From: Bacteroidota bacterium
Lineage (GTDB): Bacteria; Bacteroidota; Bacteroidia; B-17B0; Aurantibacillaceae
NCBI GenBank assembly: GCA_030692515.1
Contig: JAUXZS010000002.1
Span: 1 to 64,000, forward strand
Length of the DNA: 64,000 nucleotides
Reading direction: 5' to 3'
Shown here one piece after another: positions 18,984 through 28,100 of the stretch; the first letter of the stretch is position 1, and each line of letters starts with the position of its first letter. Both the position numbers and the translations under genes were made by a program. Below the pieces are notes generated by a model. It was not told where the DNA came from, searched no databases, and saw nothing but the letters and a program-made list of their open reading frames with translations.

Positions 18984-20435
18984 ATGAGGTTTATTATGAT
19001 TTTGGCGGGTTTTTTTCTATTAGCAAATAATGCTAAATCACAAACTTATAATTATTATTTTGGAAACTTACACTCACATACAGCTTTAAGTGATGGTAAT
19101 AAAGATTCTGCAACTAGCGGTGTAAATAATCCAACCGGGGCTTATGCTTACGCTAAATTAAGTCAGAACTTTAATTTTTTAGGAGTGTCGGAGCATAATC
19201 ATTATTCAAATTCAAAAAATCCAGGTTTTAGAAAACAAAGTTATGCTCCAGGTTTAACCATGGCAGACAACGCAAATCAAGATGGAATATTTTTGAGTTT
19301 GTTTGGTATGGAATGGGGTGTATCTTCAAGTTATAATGGACATTTGGTAATTTATGGTTTTAATCAATTAATAGGTTGGGAAACTTCAGCGCCTGGTGTT
19401 ATTGGAAATAACTACGACATCTTTAATGCAAAAACAGATTATGATGGAATATTTAAAAAGATAAAAGATAATCCAAATGCATTTTGCTATTTAGCACACC
19501 CAGGTTTTTCTGATTATACAACTAACGGCGCTTCAGCTACATCCTTAGCCTACGCTCCCTATAACGCTACTTATGATAGTGCAGTTGTTGGAACTCCATT
19601 AAGAAGCGGTTTAGCCTTTAGTACTTTTACAGATTATAGTGATTATCCAACTGGTGATTATTTTGCCTATTATACAAAACTATTATCTGTTGGCTATCAT
19701 CTTGGAATTGGATACGATCATGATAACCATTACACTACTTTTGGAAGAAGCAACGGCGGGCGTTTAGTGGTATTAATGCCCTCCTTAACACGAGCAAATT
19801 TAACAACAGCGATGCAACAAATGCATTTTTATGGAAGCGATGATTGGAACGCCAAAATTGATTTTAATATGCAAGGAAATATTATGGGCTCTATACTTAG
19901 TGGAAGTATAAATCCTGTTTTTAATGTCGTACACAATGATATGGATGGTGAGCAAGCGCAATCAATAAAAATTTGGAAAGGAACTAATGATCATACAAAC
20001 ACATTGCCTGTTGTTGTTTATTCTAATACTAACAATAATACTTTAACTTATAATGACCAAAGTGGAATGATTCAAAACATGGAGTATTATTATTTTGCTG
20101 AAATAAAACAAGCAGATGGTAATTGGATTGTTACTTCTCCAATATGGTATACTAACACTTCTCCTACACCTATTGGTATTGGATTTGAAGAATATAAAAA
20201 AGATTTTGAATTTAATTTTTTTCCAAACCCGGTTAATCAAAATTTAAATATAAGTATGACCGACTGCGATGAGTATTCAATTTCTTTAATTGATGTAACA
20301 GGTAGATTAGTATTGGAAAACTTTTTTTACGACGATCACATCAGTTTAAATTTATCTGACATTACTCCTGGAATTTATACTTTAGAAATAAAAAGTAAAT
20401 CAGCAACGAAATTTAAAAAGCTAATAGTTGAATAA
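18984..20435 (+). CDS. Secreted PHP-domain protein with T9SS type A sorting domain
   Basis: 483 residues. Signal peptide about 1-19 (ends NNAKSQ). A PHP-type metal-binding domain follows: GNLHSHTALSDGN gives His30, His32 and Asp37; GVSEHNHY gives Glu70, His71 and His73; LAHPG and GYDHDNHYTT supply later ligands. Such CehA/McbA-like domains are phosphoesterases. The C-terminal 80 residues (FFPNPVNQNLNIS to KKLIVE) are a type A T9SS sorting domain, so the enzyme is exported to the surface or medium. The true substrate is not known; scavenging of extracellular phosphate esters is an inference. TACCTTTA just upstream is one base off the -7 motif. It converges with the Sua5 gene, 4 bases between stops. 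Confidence 0.85.
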   Translation: MRFIMILAGFFLLANNAKSQTYNYYFGNLHSHTALSDGNKDSATSGVNNPTGAYAYAKLSQNFNFLGVSEHNHYSNSKNPGFRKQSYAPGLTMADNANQDGIFLSLFGMEWGVSSSYNGHLVIYGFNQLIGWETSAPGVIGNNYDIFNAKTDYDGIFKKIKDNPNAFCYLAHPGFSDYTTNGASATSLAYAPYNATYDSAVVGTPLRSGLAFSTFTDYSDYPTGDYFAYYTKLLSVGYHLGIGYDHDNHYTTFGRSNGGRLVVLMPSLTRANLTTAMQQMHFYGSDDWNAKIDFNMQGNIMGSILSGSINPVFNVVHNDMDGEQAQSIKIWKGTNDHTNTLPVVVYSNTNNNTLTYNDQSGMIQNMEYYYFAEIKQADGNWIVTSPIWYTNTSPTPIGIGFEEYKKDFEFNFFPNPVNQNLNISMTDCDEYSISLIDVTGRLVLENFFYDDHISLNLSDITPGIYTLEIKSKSATKFKKLIVE

Positions 20436-20439
20436 ATTT

Positions 20440-21396
20440 TTAAACTGCCGAGGCCCTTTTTAATCTATCGTTAATCGCTCTTCCTAAACCTTCGTTTGGT
20501 AATTTTTCGCAAAGCACAACATCTGCATCACTTTCATCAGCTAGTCTTATATATTTAAATAAATTTAGTGCCGCCTCTTGTAAGTTTTTTGTTTTCGATA
20601 AATTAAAAATTGTGTAATTATTGTTTGAAAAATTTTCTTCTCCAAAACAAATTATGGCAATTTTTTTTGATGAATTTAGTTTGATTAAATCATCAAAGTT
20701 TCCGATATATAATGGTTTTTTTGGAGCATAATGACTTTTTAACTGACCAGGCGCTTTTGGATTACTCGAATCGTTTATTCGCAACTCAACTCTGCCAACA
20801 ACGTTTTCAATTTCTTCAAGGGCTAAGCCTCCAAGTCTAAATACACAAACTTTATCATCTTCAATGCCAATAATTGTAGATTCTAAGCCAATGGAGCAAA
20901 TGCCACCATCCAAAATATATTCTATTTTATCTCCTAATTGCTTATTTACATGAATAGGTTCGGTTGGACTAACATAACCAAACGGATTAGCGCTTGGTGC
21001 AGCTAAAGGAAAATTTATTTTTTTGAGCAACTCAAGGGTAAAAGGGTGATTGGGGACCCTCACTGCCACTTGCTCTAAGCCCGACGTTACTACGTCTGGA
21101 ATAATTTCTTTTTTTGGCAGTAACAAGGTTAAAGGTCCGGGCCAAAATATTTTTGCCAGTTTTTGTAGGCGGACATCCTTTAAATCGGCGTATTTATCAA
21201 TGCTTTCAATACTAGGTAAATGAATTATTAAAGGATCAAAAAAAGGTCTGTCTTTTGCCACAAAGATGGAAAGAACCGCCTTTTCGTTAAGAGCATTGGC
21301 TGCAAGCCCATAAACCGTTTCGGTTGGAATAGCTACTAATTTACCTTTAAAAAGTAAATCAGCCGTAAAATCAATATTTTTTCCTATTTCCGCCAC
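20440..21396 (-). CDS. tsaC: L-threonylcarbamoyladenylate synthase, long Sua5 form
   Basis: 318 residues. The enzyme makes threonylcarbamoyl-AMP from threonine, bicarbonate and ATP for the t6A modification of tRNAs that read ANN codons. A YrdC domain spans about 9-200 with GKLVAIPTETVYGLAANA and the core FWPGPLTLLLP, AAPSANPFG and LESTIIG segments. The linker KAPGQLKSHYAPKKPL near 230 leads to a Sua5 domain, so this is the two-domain form rather than short TsaC. The start is GTG (21394-21396); no in-frame ATG gives a sensible N-terminus. A -7 element lies only 5 bases upstream, so the mRNA may be leaderless. Confidence 0.94.
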   Translation of the reverse strand: MAEIGKNIDFTADLLFKGKLVAIPTETVYGLAANALNEKAVLSIFVAKDRPFFDPLIIHLPSIESIDKYADLKDVRLQKLAKIFWPGPLTLLLPKKEIIPDVVTSGLEQVAVRVPNHPFTLELLKKINFPLAAPSANPFGYVSPTEPIHVNKQLGDKIEYILDGGICSIGLESTIIGIEDDKVCVFRLGGLALEEIENVVGRVELRINDSSNPKAPGQLKSHYAPKKPLYIGNFDDLIKLNSSKKIAIICFGEENFSNNNYTIFNLSKTKNLQEAALNLFKYIRLADESDADVVLCEKLPNEGLGRAINDRLKRASAV

Positions 21397-21401
21397 AAAT
21401 G

Positions 21402-21409
21402 CAAATATA
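21402..21409 (-). promoter_or_regulatory. Bacteroidota -7 element TATATTTG for the Sua5 gene
   Basis: An exact TAnnTTTG match on the minus strand, ending 5 bases before the GTG start. Transcription starting about 6-7 bases downstream would begin at or very near the start codon. Confidence 0.5.
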
Positions 21410-21426
21410 CAAATATCAAAAAACCT

Positions 21427-21434
21427 TATATTTG
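21427..21434 (+). promoter_or_regulatory. Bacteroidota -7 element TATATTTG for hpt
   Basis: An exact TAnnTTTG match ending 8 bases before the hpt ATG, so the leader would be only a base or two. It lies back-to-back with the divergent element for the Sua5 gene within a 46-base gap. Confidence 0.55.
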
Positions 21435-21442
21435 TTCAGGTT

Positions 21443-21979
21443 ATGAGTAAAATCGTTACAATAAAAGATAAGCAATTTAAGCCATATATTTCTCAACAAC
21501 AAATATCTGATGCGGTTAAGAATATTGCCAGTGAAATAAATAAAGATTTAAAAAACGATTTACCACTTTTTTTAGTAGTTTTAAATGGTTCTTTTATGTT
21601 TGCAGCAGATCTTTTAAAAGAAGTTTCAATACCTTGCGAAATTTCTTTTATTAAAGTTGCAAGTTACCATGGTACAACAAGTAGTGGAACAGTAACAGAA
21701 TTAATTGGTTTAACTGAAGACATAACAGATAGAACAGTTGTAATAGTTGAAGATATTGTGGACACAGGCGTTACACTTGAGAAATTAATTACAGTTTTAG
21801 AAAGAAAAAATGTGAAACAAATTAAAGTGGCTACTGTATTATTAAAACCAGATTCTTATAAGAAAGAATTTAAGATTAATTATTTTGGCATGAAAATTCC
21901 AAACGATTTTGTTGTAGGATACGGATTGGATTATGATGGTCTTGGAAGAAATTTAAAAGAAATATACGTTCTAGCATAA
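21443..21979 (+). CDS. hpt: Hypoxanthine phosphoribosyltransferase
   Basis: 178 residues, the normal size. It salvages hypoxanthine (and guanine) with PRPP to give IMP (or GMP). The PRPP-binding loop VVIVEDIVDTGVTL lies at about 99-112, the VVLNGSFMFAADL loop near 45, and SYHGTTSSG near 74; the C-terminal VGYGLDYDGLGRNL is also typical. It is divergent from the Sua5 gene and followed 18 bases later by adk, so two purine-nucleotide genes are probably co-transcribed. Confidence 0.95.
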   Translation: MSKIVTIKDKQFKPYISQQQISDAVKNIASEINKDLKNDLPLFLVVLNGSFMFAADLLKEVSIPCEISFIKVASYHGTTSSGTVTELIGLTEDITDRTVVIVEDIVDTGVTLEKLITVLERKNVKQIKVATVLLKPDSYKKEFKINYFGMKIPNDFVVGYGLDYDGLGRNLKEIYVLA

Positions 21980-21997
21980 AAATTTAAAACTAATAAA

Positions 21998-23149
21998 ATG
22001 AAGAAAATGTTAAACCTAGTGTTATTTGGCCCTCCTGGTGCGGGTAAAGGTACTCAATCCGAAAATCTAATTAGTAAATATAATTTAGTGCACTTAAGCA
22101 CCGGAGATATTTTACGCAGCGAAATTGATAGAGGAACTTCCTTAGGAAAAAGAGCTAAAGAAATTATGGATAAGGGTGAGTTAGTTGGAGATGATATTGT
22201 TATTGGGATGATTGAGACAAAATTAGACGAAAACCCAAATGCTAACGGTTTTATCTTTGACGGATTTCCTAGAACCACTGCACAAGCAATTGCATTAGAT
22301 GATCTTTTACAAAAAAAAGGAACTGGCATTAGCGGCATGCTAGCATTAGAAGTTGATGATGAAGAACTAGTTAAGCGTTTATTAAATCGTGGTCAAGTAA
22401 GCGGACGTGCTGATGATAGAAGCGAAGATGTGGTTCGTCGCCGTATTTTAGAGTATAATACTAAAACATTACCGCTAAAAAGATACTATAGTGAGCAAGC
22501 AAAGTTTCATTCTATAAAAGGAATTGGAACCATTGATGAAATATTTAGTTCGTTAGTTGATCGTATCACTTTTTTAAATGCAGAAATGGATCTTACCGCT
22601 TTAGAAAGCGATTTGGAACATTTAGACTTAACCATTCAGGATTTTGAAGTAGCTAGCGAAATTGCACCAGAATTGTTATTAGAAATTGATGCTATAAAAA
22701 GAATAGAAGCCGAAGAGGCTCAAGAGGAAAAAGAAAAATTAAAACAAATTTCCAAAACTAAAAAGCCCGTTGCACCTGCAAAAAGTATAGTTGTAAAAAA
22801 AGCAATTACGAAACCAAAGGCAAAAAAAGCTGCAGCGCCAGCTAAAAAAGCAAAAGCCGCTGTTAAAAAACCCGCTAAAAAGATAAAAGTTGCTGCAAAG
22901 AAAAAAGTGGTAAAAAAGAAAGCTGCAAAAAAACCCTTAGCAAAAAAAATAATTAAAAAAGCCCCAAAGAAAATTATTGCTAAAGCAAAAAAGACTGTTA
23001 AAAAAATTGCGAAAAAGGTGGTAAAAAAGAAGGTGGTTGCAAAAAAATCTGTAACAAAAAAACCTGCTGTTAAAAAACCGATCAAAAAGGCAGTAAAAAA
23101 AGTAGCCAAAAAAATAGTTGCTAAATCAAAAGCAAAAAAAAGAAAATAA
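21998..23149 (+). CDS. adk: Adenylate kinase with long lysine-rich C-terminal extension
   Basis: 383 residues, about twice the usual 190. Residues 1-190 are a standard adenylate kinase (ATP + AMP to 2 ADP): P-loop GPPGAGKGT at 11-19, HLSTGDILRSEI, GFIFDGFPRTTAQA, and a short-LID RADDRSEDVVRRR segment. Residues about 195-240 are an acidic helical linker. From about 241 to the end there is an Ala/Pro/Val-interspersed lysine-rich tail (repeated KKPAKK, KKVVKK) like the C-terminus of histone H1 or AlgP, known to bind DNA or RNA nonspecifically. The reading frame is continuous with no stop at the junction. The gene is 18 bases after hpt and ends at a terminator. Confidence 0.93.
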   Translation: MKKMLNLVLFGPPGAGKGTQSENLISKYNLVHLSTGDILRSEIDRGTSLGKRAKEIMDKGELVGDDIVIGMIETKLDENPNANGFIFDGFPRTTAQAIALDDLLQKKGTGISGMLALEVDDEELVKRLLNRGQVSGRADDRSEDVVRRRILEYNTKTLPLKRYYSEQAKFHSIKGIGTIDEIFSSLVDRITFLNAEMDLTALESDLEHLDLTIQDFEVASEIAPELLLEIDAIKRIEAEEAQEEKEKLKQISKTKKPVAPAKSIVVKKAITKPKAKKAAAPAKKAKAAVKKPAKKIKVAAKKKVVKKKAAKKPLAKKIIKKAPKKIIAKAKKTVKKIAKKVVKKKVVAKKSVTKKPAVKKPIKKAVKKVAKKIVAKSKAKKRK

Positions 23150-23165
23150 AAATAAAATCATAATT

Positions 23166-23197
23166 AAGCCTGATGCGTTTTTGCGTTAGGCTTTTTT
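23166..23197 (+). terminator. Rho-independent terminator after adk
   Basis: Arms AAGCCTGATGCG and TGCGTTAGGCTT pair with three G-T wobbles and lead into a T run. It lies inside the N-terminal extension that a longer obgE frame would need, which supports the later obgE start. Confidence 0.8.
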
Positions 23198-23214
23198 ATT
23201 TGTACAAAGAGAAG

Positions 23215-24222
23215 ATGGATAATAATTTTGTTGATTTCGTTAAAGTATGTTGTCGTAGTGGAAAAGGTGGTGCAGGTTCTGTGCATTTTCATCGCGATAA
23301 GTTAACCGCGTTTGGTGGCCCCGATGGCGGTAACGGTGGAAGAGGTGGCCACATTATTTTAAAAGGCAATAAACAACTCTGGACTTTAATCCACTTAAAA
23401 TATAGAAAACATATAATTTCTGAAGCGGGAGTAAATGGTTCTAGTGGAAATAAATCTGGTAAAGAAGGTAAAGACGAATACTTAGAAGTGCCATTAGGTA
23501 CAATAGCTCGCGATGAAGAAACCGGAGAAATAGAATGCGAAATAACCGAAGATGGACAAGAAATAATTTTGGTTCATGGCGGAAGAGGTGGAATGGGTAA
23601 CGCTAATTTTAAAAATAGCGTGCAGCAAAATCCACAATATGCTCAGCCGGGTGAAAGTGGAAAAACAGAATGGAAAATTTTAGAATTAAAAGTATTAGCA
23701 GATGTTGGTTTGGTTGGATTTCCGAATGCCGGAAAATCTACGTTACTCTCAGTTGTGAGTGCCGCAAAACCAGAAATTGCTAATTATCCTTTTACTACGC
23801 TTGTTCCAAATTTGGGAATTGTAAATTACCGCGACTATAAAAGTTTTGTAATGGCCGACATTCCCGGAATTATTGAAGGGGCTCATGAAGGAAAAGGACT
23901 TGGATTACGTTTTTTAAGACATATTGAAAGAAACTCTTCTTTATTATTTTTAGTTAGTTGCGATAGTAAAGATATTGTTGACGAGTATAAAGTGTTACTT
24001 AATGAGTTAAAAAAATTCAATCCAGAATTATTAACTAAAAAAAGAATTTTGGCAATTAGTAAGGCTGATATGTTGGATGAGGAGTTAGAGAAAGAGATGA
24101 CAGCTGATATAAAAAAGCGATTAGTCGGAAAAAATAAAGTACCGTTTATTTTCTTTTCATCTGCCAGCCAAAAAAATCTTATACAGCTAAAAGATATGCT
24201 TTGGGAACAGTTAAATTCTTAA
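23215..24222 (+). CDS. obgE: GTPase ObgE/CgtA
   Basis: 335 residues. Obg is an essential GTPase that acts with the 50S ribosomal subunit and in stress and cell-cycle control. The glycine-rich Obg fold occupies about 1-158 ([32 protein letters not shown]), then the G domain has G1 GFPNAGKST near 168, the switch TTLVPNLG, G3 [16 protein letters not shown], and ISKADML. The frame is open to 23173, but that extension overlaps the adk terminator and does not look like an Obg N-terminus; [11 protein letters not shown] is chosen. Confidence 0.96.
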   Translation: MDNNFVDFVKVCCRSGKGGAGSVHFHRDKLTAFGGPDGGNGGRGGHIILKGNKQLWTLIHLKYRKHIISEAGVNGSSGNKSGKEGKDEYLEVPLGTIARDEETGEIECEITEDGQEIILVHGGRGGMGNANFKNSVQQNPQYAQPGESGKTEWKILELKVLADVGLVGFPNAGKSTLLSVVSAAKPEIANYPFTTLVPNLGIVNYRDYKSFVMADIPGIIEGAHEGKGLGLRFLRHIERNSSLLFLVSCDSKDIVDEYKVLLNELKKFNPELLTKKRILAISKADMLDEELEKEMTADIKKRLVGKNKVPFIFFSSASQKNLIQLKDMLWEQLNS

Positions 24223-24243
24223 TTTAAATATTTTATAATCATA

Positions 24244-24274
24244 AAAAACGCAGAATTTATTTTGCGTTTTTTTT
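24244..24274 (+). terminator. Rho-independent terminator after obgE
   Basis: Arms AAAACGCAGAAT and ATTTTGCGTTTT, with one wobble, are followed by a T run, about 20 bases after the stop. Confidence 0.85.
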
Positions 24275-24444
24275 ATGGCTTATCATTTATTCTTTGGAGC
24301 ATTTAAATAAAATGCCGAGTCAATAATCTAGCTTATTCCGTAAATTTTTATTGGATTTAGGTAAAATATCATAAATCCCCCTTTTGGCGTTATTTGAATA
24401 CCTAAAAATTATATTAATTTTATACAAACAAAAAAACTATAAAA

Positions 24445-25155
24445 ATGAAGAGCCTATTTAAAGTTGCAGCAATCTTAACTATTGGATTAATGAGTGTTAA
24501 TTCTTATGGTCAAAAACAAGAAGAAATTATTTCAAAGCATATTGAAGCTATTGGTGGAAAAGATAATTGGAGTAAAGTAAAATCAATTAGATCTGAAGCT
24601 ACTATGAAAGCGCAAGGTGCCGAAATTAAAATGGTTTTTCTTCAAGTGGATAAAAAAGCAATGAGACAAAATATTAGTCTAATGGGAATGGAGGGCTATT
24701 CTATTATTACCGAAAAAGAAGGTTGGTCGTTTATGCCATTTCAGGGCCAAACTAAACCGGAGCCTATGACAGCTGATGACGTAAAAAATTCACAAGATGA
24801 TTTATATCTACAAGATAAATTCTTAACCTATAAAGAATTGGGTTGTAAGTTAGAATATATTGGAACCGATGATATGGATGGCACAGAGTGCTTCAAATTT
24901 AAAATGACTGATAAAAACGGAGAAGAAACAACTTATTTTTTAGACGCTTCATCTTATTTAACTATAAAACAAACTAATAAAATAAAAGCAGATGGTAAGG
25001 AAATGGAAAACTCTACCATGTTTAGTAATTATAAAAAACTGCCTGAAGGAATCGTTTATCCTATGACGGTTGCTAGTGGATGGGGCGATGCTGAATTTAC
25101 AAAAGTGGAAATAAATCCAGTTATCGACGAAAAAGAATTTAAATTACCTAAGTAA
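24445..25155 (+). CDS. Exported LolA-like protein
   Basis: 236 residues. Signal peptide about 1-22 (ends VNSYGQ). The mature protein has an N-terminal helix (KHIEAIGGKDNWSKVKSIRSE) and a curved beta-sheet pattern seen in the outer-membrane lipoprotein-sorting (LolA/LolB-like) superfamily, with EYIGTDDMDGTECFKFKM and a late YPMTVASGWGDAEFTKVEIN. Proteins like this bind lipid or lipoprotein acyl chains, but many Bacteroidota paralogues have no known ligand. It precedes the large propeller protein by 36 bases and may be co-transcribed. Confidence 0.75.
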   Translation: MKSLFKVAAILTIGLMSVNSYGQKQEEIISKHIEAIGGKDNWSKVKSIRSEATMKAQGAEIKMVFLQVDKKAMRQNISLMGMEGYSIITEKEGWSFMPFQGQTKPEPMTADDVKNSQDDLYLQDKFLTYKELGCKLEYIGTDDMDGTECFKFKMTDKNGEETTYFLDASSYLTIKQTNKIKADGKEMENSTMFSNYKKLPEGIVYPMTVASGWGDAEFTKVEINPVIDEKEFKLPK

Positions 25156-25191
25156 TTTTTTACACCAGTTATTTTACCTCAATATTTTTTT

Positions 25192-28100
25192 ATGAAAAAA
25201 CTAATCGTATTAAGTTTACTGAGCACTACTTTATTGTATAAAGCTCAAAACAATATTAATTCAGGAATGATAAGTGTTTTAGAAGCACGTCAATTAGGTC
25301 CAGGCACAATGAGTGGGCGTATTTCTGCTATTGAAGGTGTGAATAATGATGAAGGTAAAACAATTTATGTAGGAACTGCTGGTGGTGGTGTTTGGAAATC
25401 AACGAACTCTGGAGCTTCATATAAATCTATTTTTGATAAATATTGTCAGTCAATCGGTGCAATAGCAATCAATCAAAAAGATCCAAAAATAGTATATGTT
25501 GGCACCGGGGAAAGTAACATGCGCAATTCAGTTTCGTATGGTAATGGTATGTATAAGTCTACCGACGCTGGCGATAACTGGAAAAAAATTGGTTTAGATA
25601 GTACTGAGCACATTTCGAAAATAGTTATTCATCCAGAAAATTCTGAGATTGTATTTGCTGCAGTTCCAGGAGCGTTATGGAGTAAAAGTAAACACAGAGG
25701 TTTGTATAAATCTAGTAACGGAGGCGAAACCTGGGATAAAATATTTTATATAGATGAAAATACCGGTTGCGCTGATTTGTTAATTGACCCTTCTAATCCT
25801 AATATTATGTTTATTTCTATGTGGCAATTTAGAAGGCAACCCTATAGTTTTAATTCTGGTGGAAATGGAAGTGGGTTTTATAAAAGTACCGATGGAGGAA
25901 AAACATTTAAAGAAATAAAAAACGGATTACCTGCAAAACCTTTCGGTAGAATCGCAATGACACTTGCACCAAGTAACCCAAAACAAATGTTAGCGATTGT
26001 AGAAAGCAATCAAACCGGTTTATATATTTCTGAAGATGGCGGAGAAACATGGAAAAGTCAAAGCGCTTCATTAAATGTAACGGCTCGTCCTTTTTATTTT
26101 AGCACCATTGTTTTTGATCCTAAAGATCCTAAAAGAGTTTATAGACCAGCATTTACTTTTGCCTATAGCAGCGATGGTGGATATTCATTTACCGAAGCAA
26201 GTTCAGAAGGCGGATGGGTGCATAGTGATATGCATGCCTTGTGGATTAATCCTTCAAATACAAACATTATGTATGTAGGAACCGATGGTGGTGTTTATAT
26301 GAGTATTGATAAAGGAGTAACCTGGCAATTTAATCACGGTTTACCAGTAGGACAATTTTACCATGTTAGTTATGATTTAAAAGAACCCTATAATGTATAC
26401 GGTGGCTTGCAAGATAATGGAAGTTGGATGGCTCCAAGCGCTGCCCCTGGAGGAATAGGTAACGGCAATTGGGATAGAGTTAATGGTGGAGATGGCTTTT
26501 GGACAATTCCAGATATTGATGGTAAAACTGTTTATTCTGAATACCAAGGCGGTAATATGTTTCGCGCAGATTTAACTACTATGAAGTCTGAATTTATTCA
26601 ACCACAAAAAACTGCTAAGGACGAAAAATTAAGATGGAATTGGAATACACCTTTGATAACAGGAAACAAAAATCCAAAAAATTTATATACTGGAGCTCAA
26701 TACCTTTATAAATCTACCGACCAAGGAAGAAACTGGAAAAGAATTTCTAGCGATTTAACTACCAACGATAAAAAGAAACAAGAGCAGGAAGAGAGTGGCG
26801 GATTAAGTGCTGATAATACTTCTGCAGAAAATCATTGTACTATTTTTACAATTGCCGAATCTTCTTTGGATGAAAACATTATTTGGGTTGGTACTGATGA
26901 TGGAAATTTACAATACACAAGTGATGGTGGAACAACATGGACAAATGTTTCAATGAATGTTCCCAAGTGTGGTATTGCTTCACAGGCTTGGGTGAGTAGT
27001 ATTCAGCCTTCTCAATTTGATAAAAATACTGTTTATGCTACATTTGAAAATCATATGTATGGCGACTTCAATACCTATCTCGCAAAAAGCACAGATATGG
27101 GTAAAACATGGCTGAGGCTTAATAGCAAAGACTTTACAGGCTTTGCGCATAAAATTAAAGAAGATTTAATAAATAAAAATTTATTGTTTTTAGGAACTGA
27201 AATGGGATTGTTTGCAACCTTAGATGGAGGCGAAAATTGGTTTAGAATGAAAAATAATATTCCGGAATACGCTTTAGTAAGAGATTTACAAATTCATCCT
27301 AAAACAAACGATTTAATTGTTGGAACTCATGGTAGAGGAATTTTTATTTTAGATGATATTAGAGTTTTAAGAAATCTCACAAAAGAAATTTGGGATCAGG
27401 ACTTTTATTTATTTCCTATTGAAGATATGGTATTAAATAATGGTAAATATGGATGGGGTGGCCCTGAAACTTCTGGTGGTTGGAGCGCTGGCAATCCTTC
27501 CGAGCATCCTTCAATAAATTATTATCTAAAAAATCGTCTTACTTCTGGTAAAATAATAATTGAAATTTATGATGAAAATAATAATCTAATACAAACTATG
27601 CCTGGTACAATTAGAAAAGGTATAAATCAAGTTTCTTGGAATTTAAGAAGCACTCCTCCAACAGTTGCAAAAGGAAGTACTAAAATGGATTTCGCGGGTT
27701 TTACTGCTCCCATGGTTTTGCCAGGGAAATACAAGGTGAAAATAAAAGTTAAGGATAAAGATTATGAAGGGGTAGTAAATTGCATTCATGATGTTGAGAA
27801 TAAAGACCAAAACGAAAATGATAGAAAGATAGTTTATGAAAAAGCAACTCTTCTTAAATCTTTGTATGTTGATTTAAATAATATGGTTGATACAATTAAC
27901 CTCTATCAAACTAAATTAAAATCAGATTCAATTGCCTATAAGAAAAATAAGAATGCGCAAGCATTTTATACTGATTTGCAGAAGGTAAAAGCAGAATTAA
28001 TGGCAACTAAAAAAACCTCCATTTTTGCAGACGAAGAGCGTTTACGTGAAAAAGTATCGAAATTATATAGTACTTTTTGTGGTATGGAGTCAAGGCCTAA

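Noticed and set aside
22720-23109. Minus-strand frame rich in Phe opposite the adk tail
   Set aside because: It is the complement of the AAA-rich lysine codons (TTT gives Phe), not a membrane protein.
23173-23214. N-terminal extension of the obgE frame
   Set aside because: It overlaps the terminator of adk and encodes residues unlike the Obg N-terminus; the ATG at 23215 fits the family.
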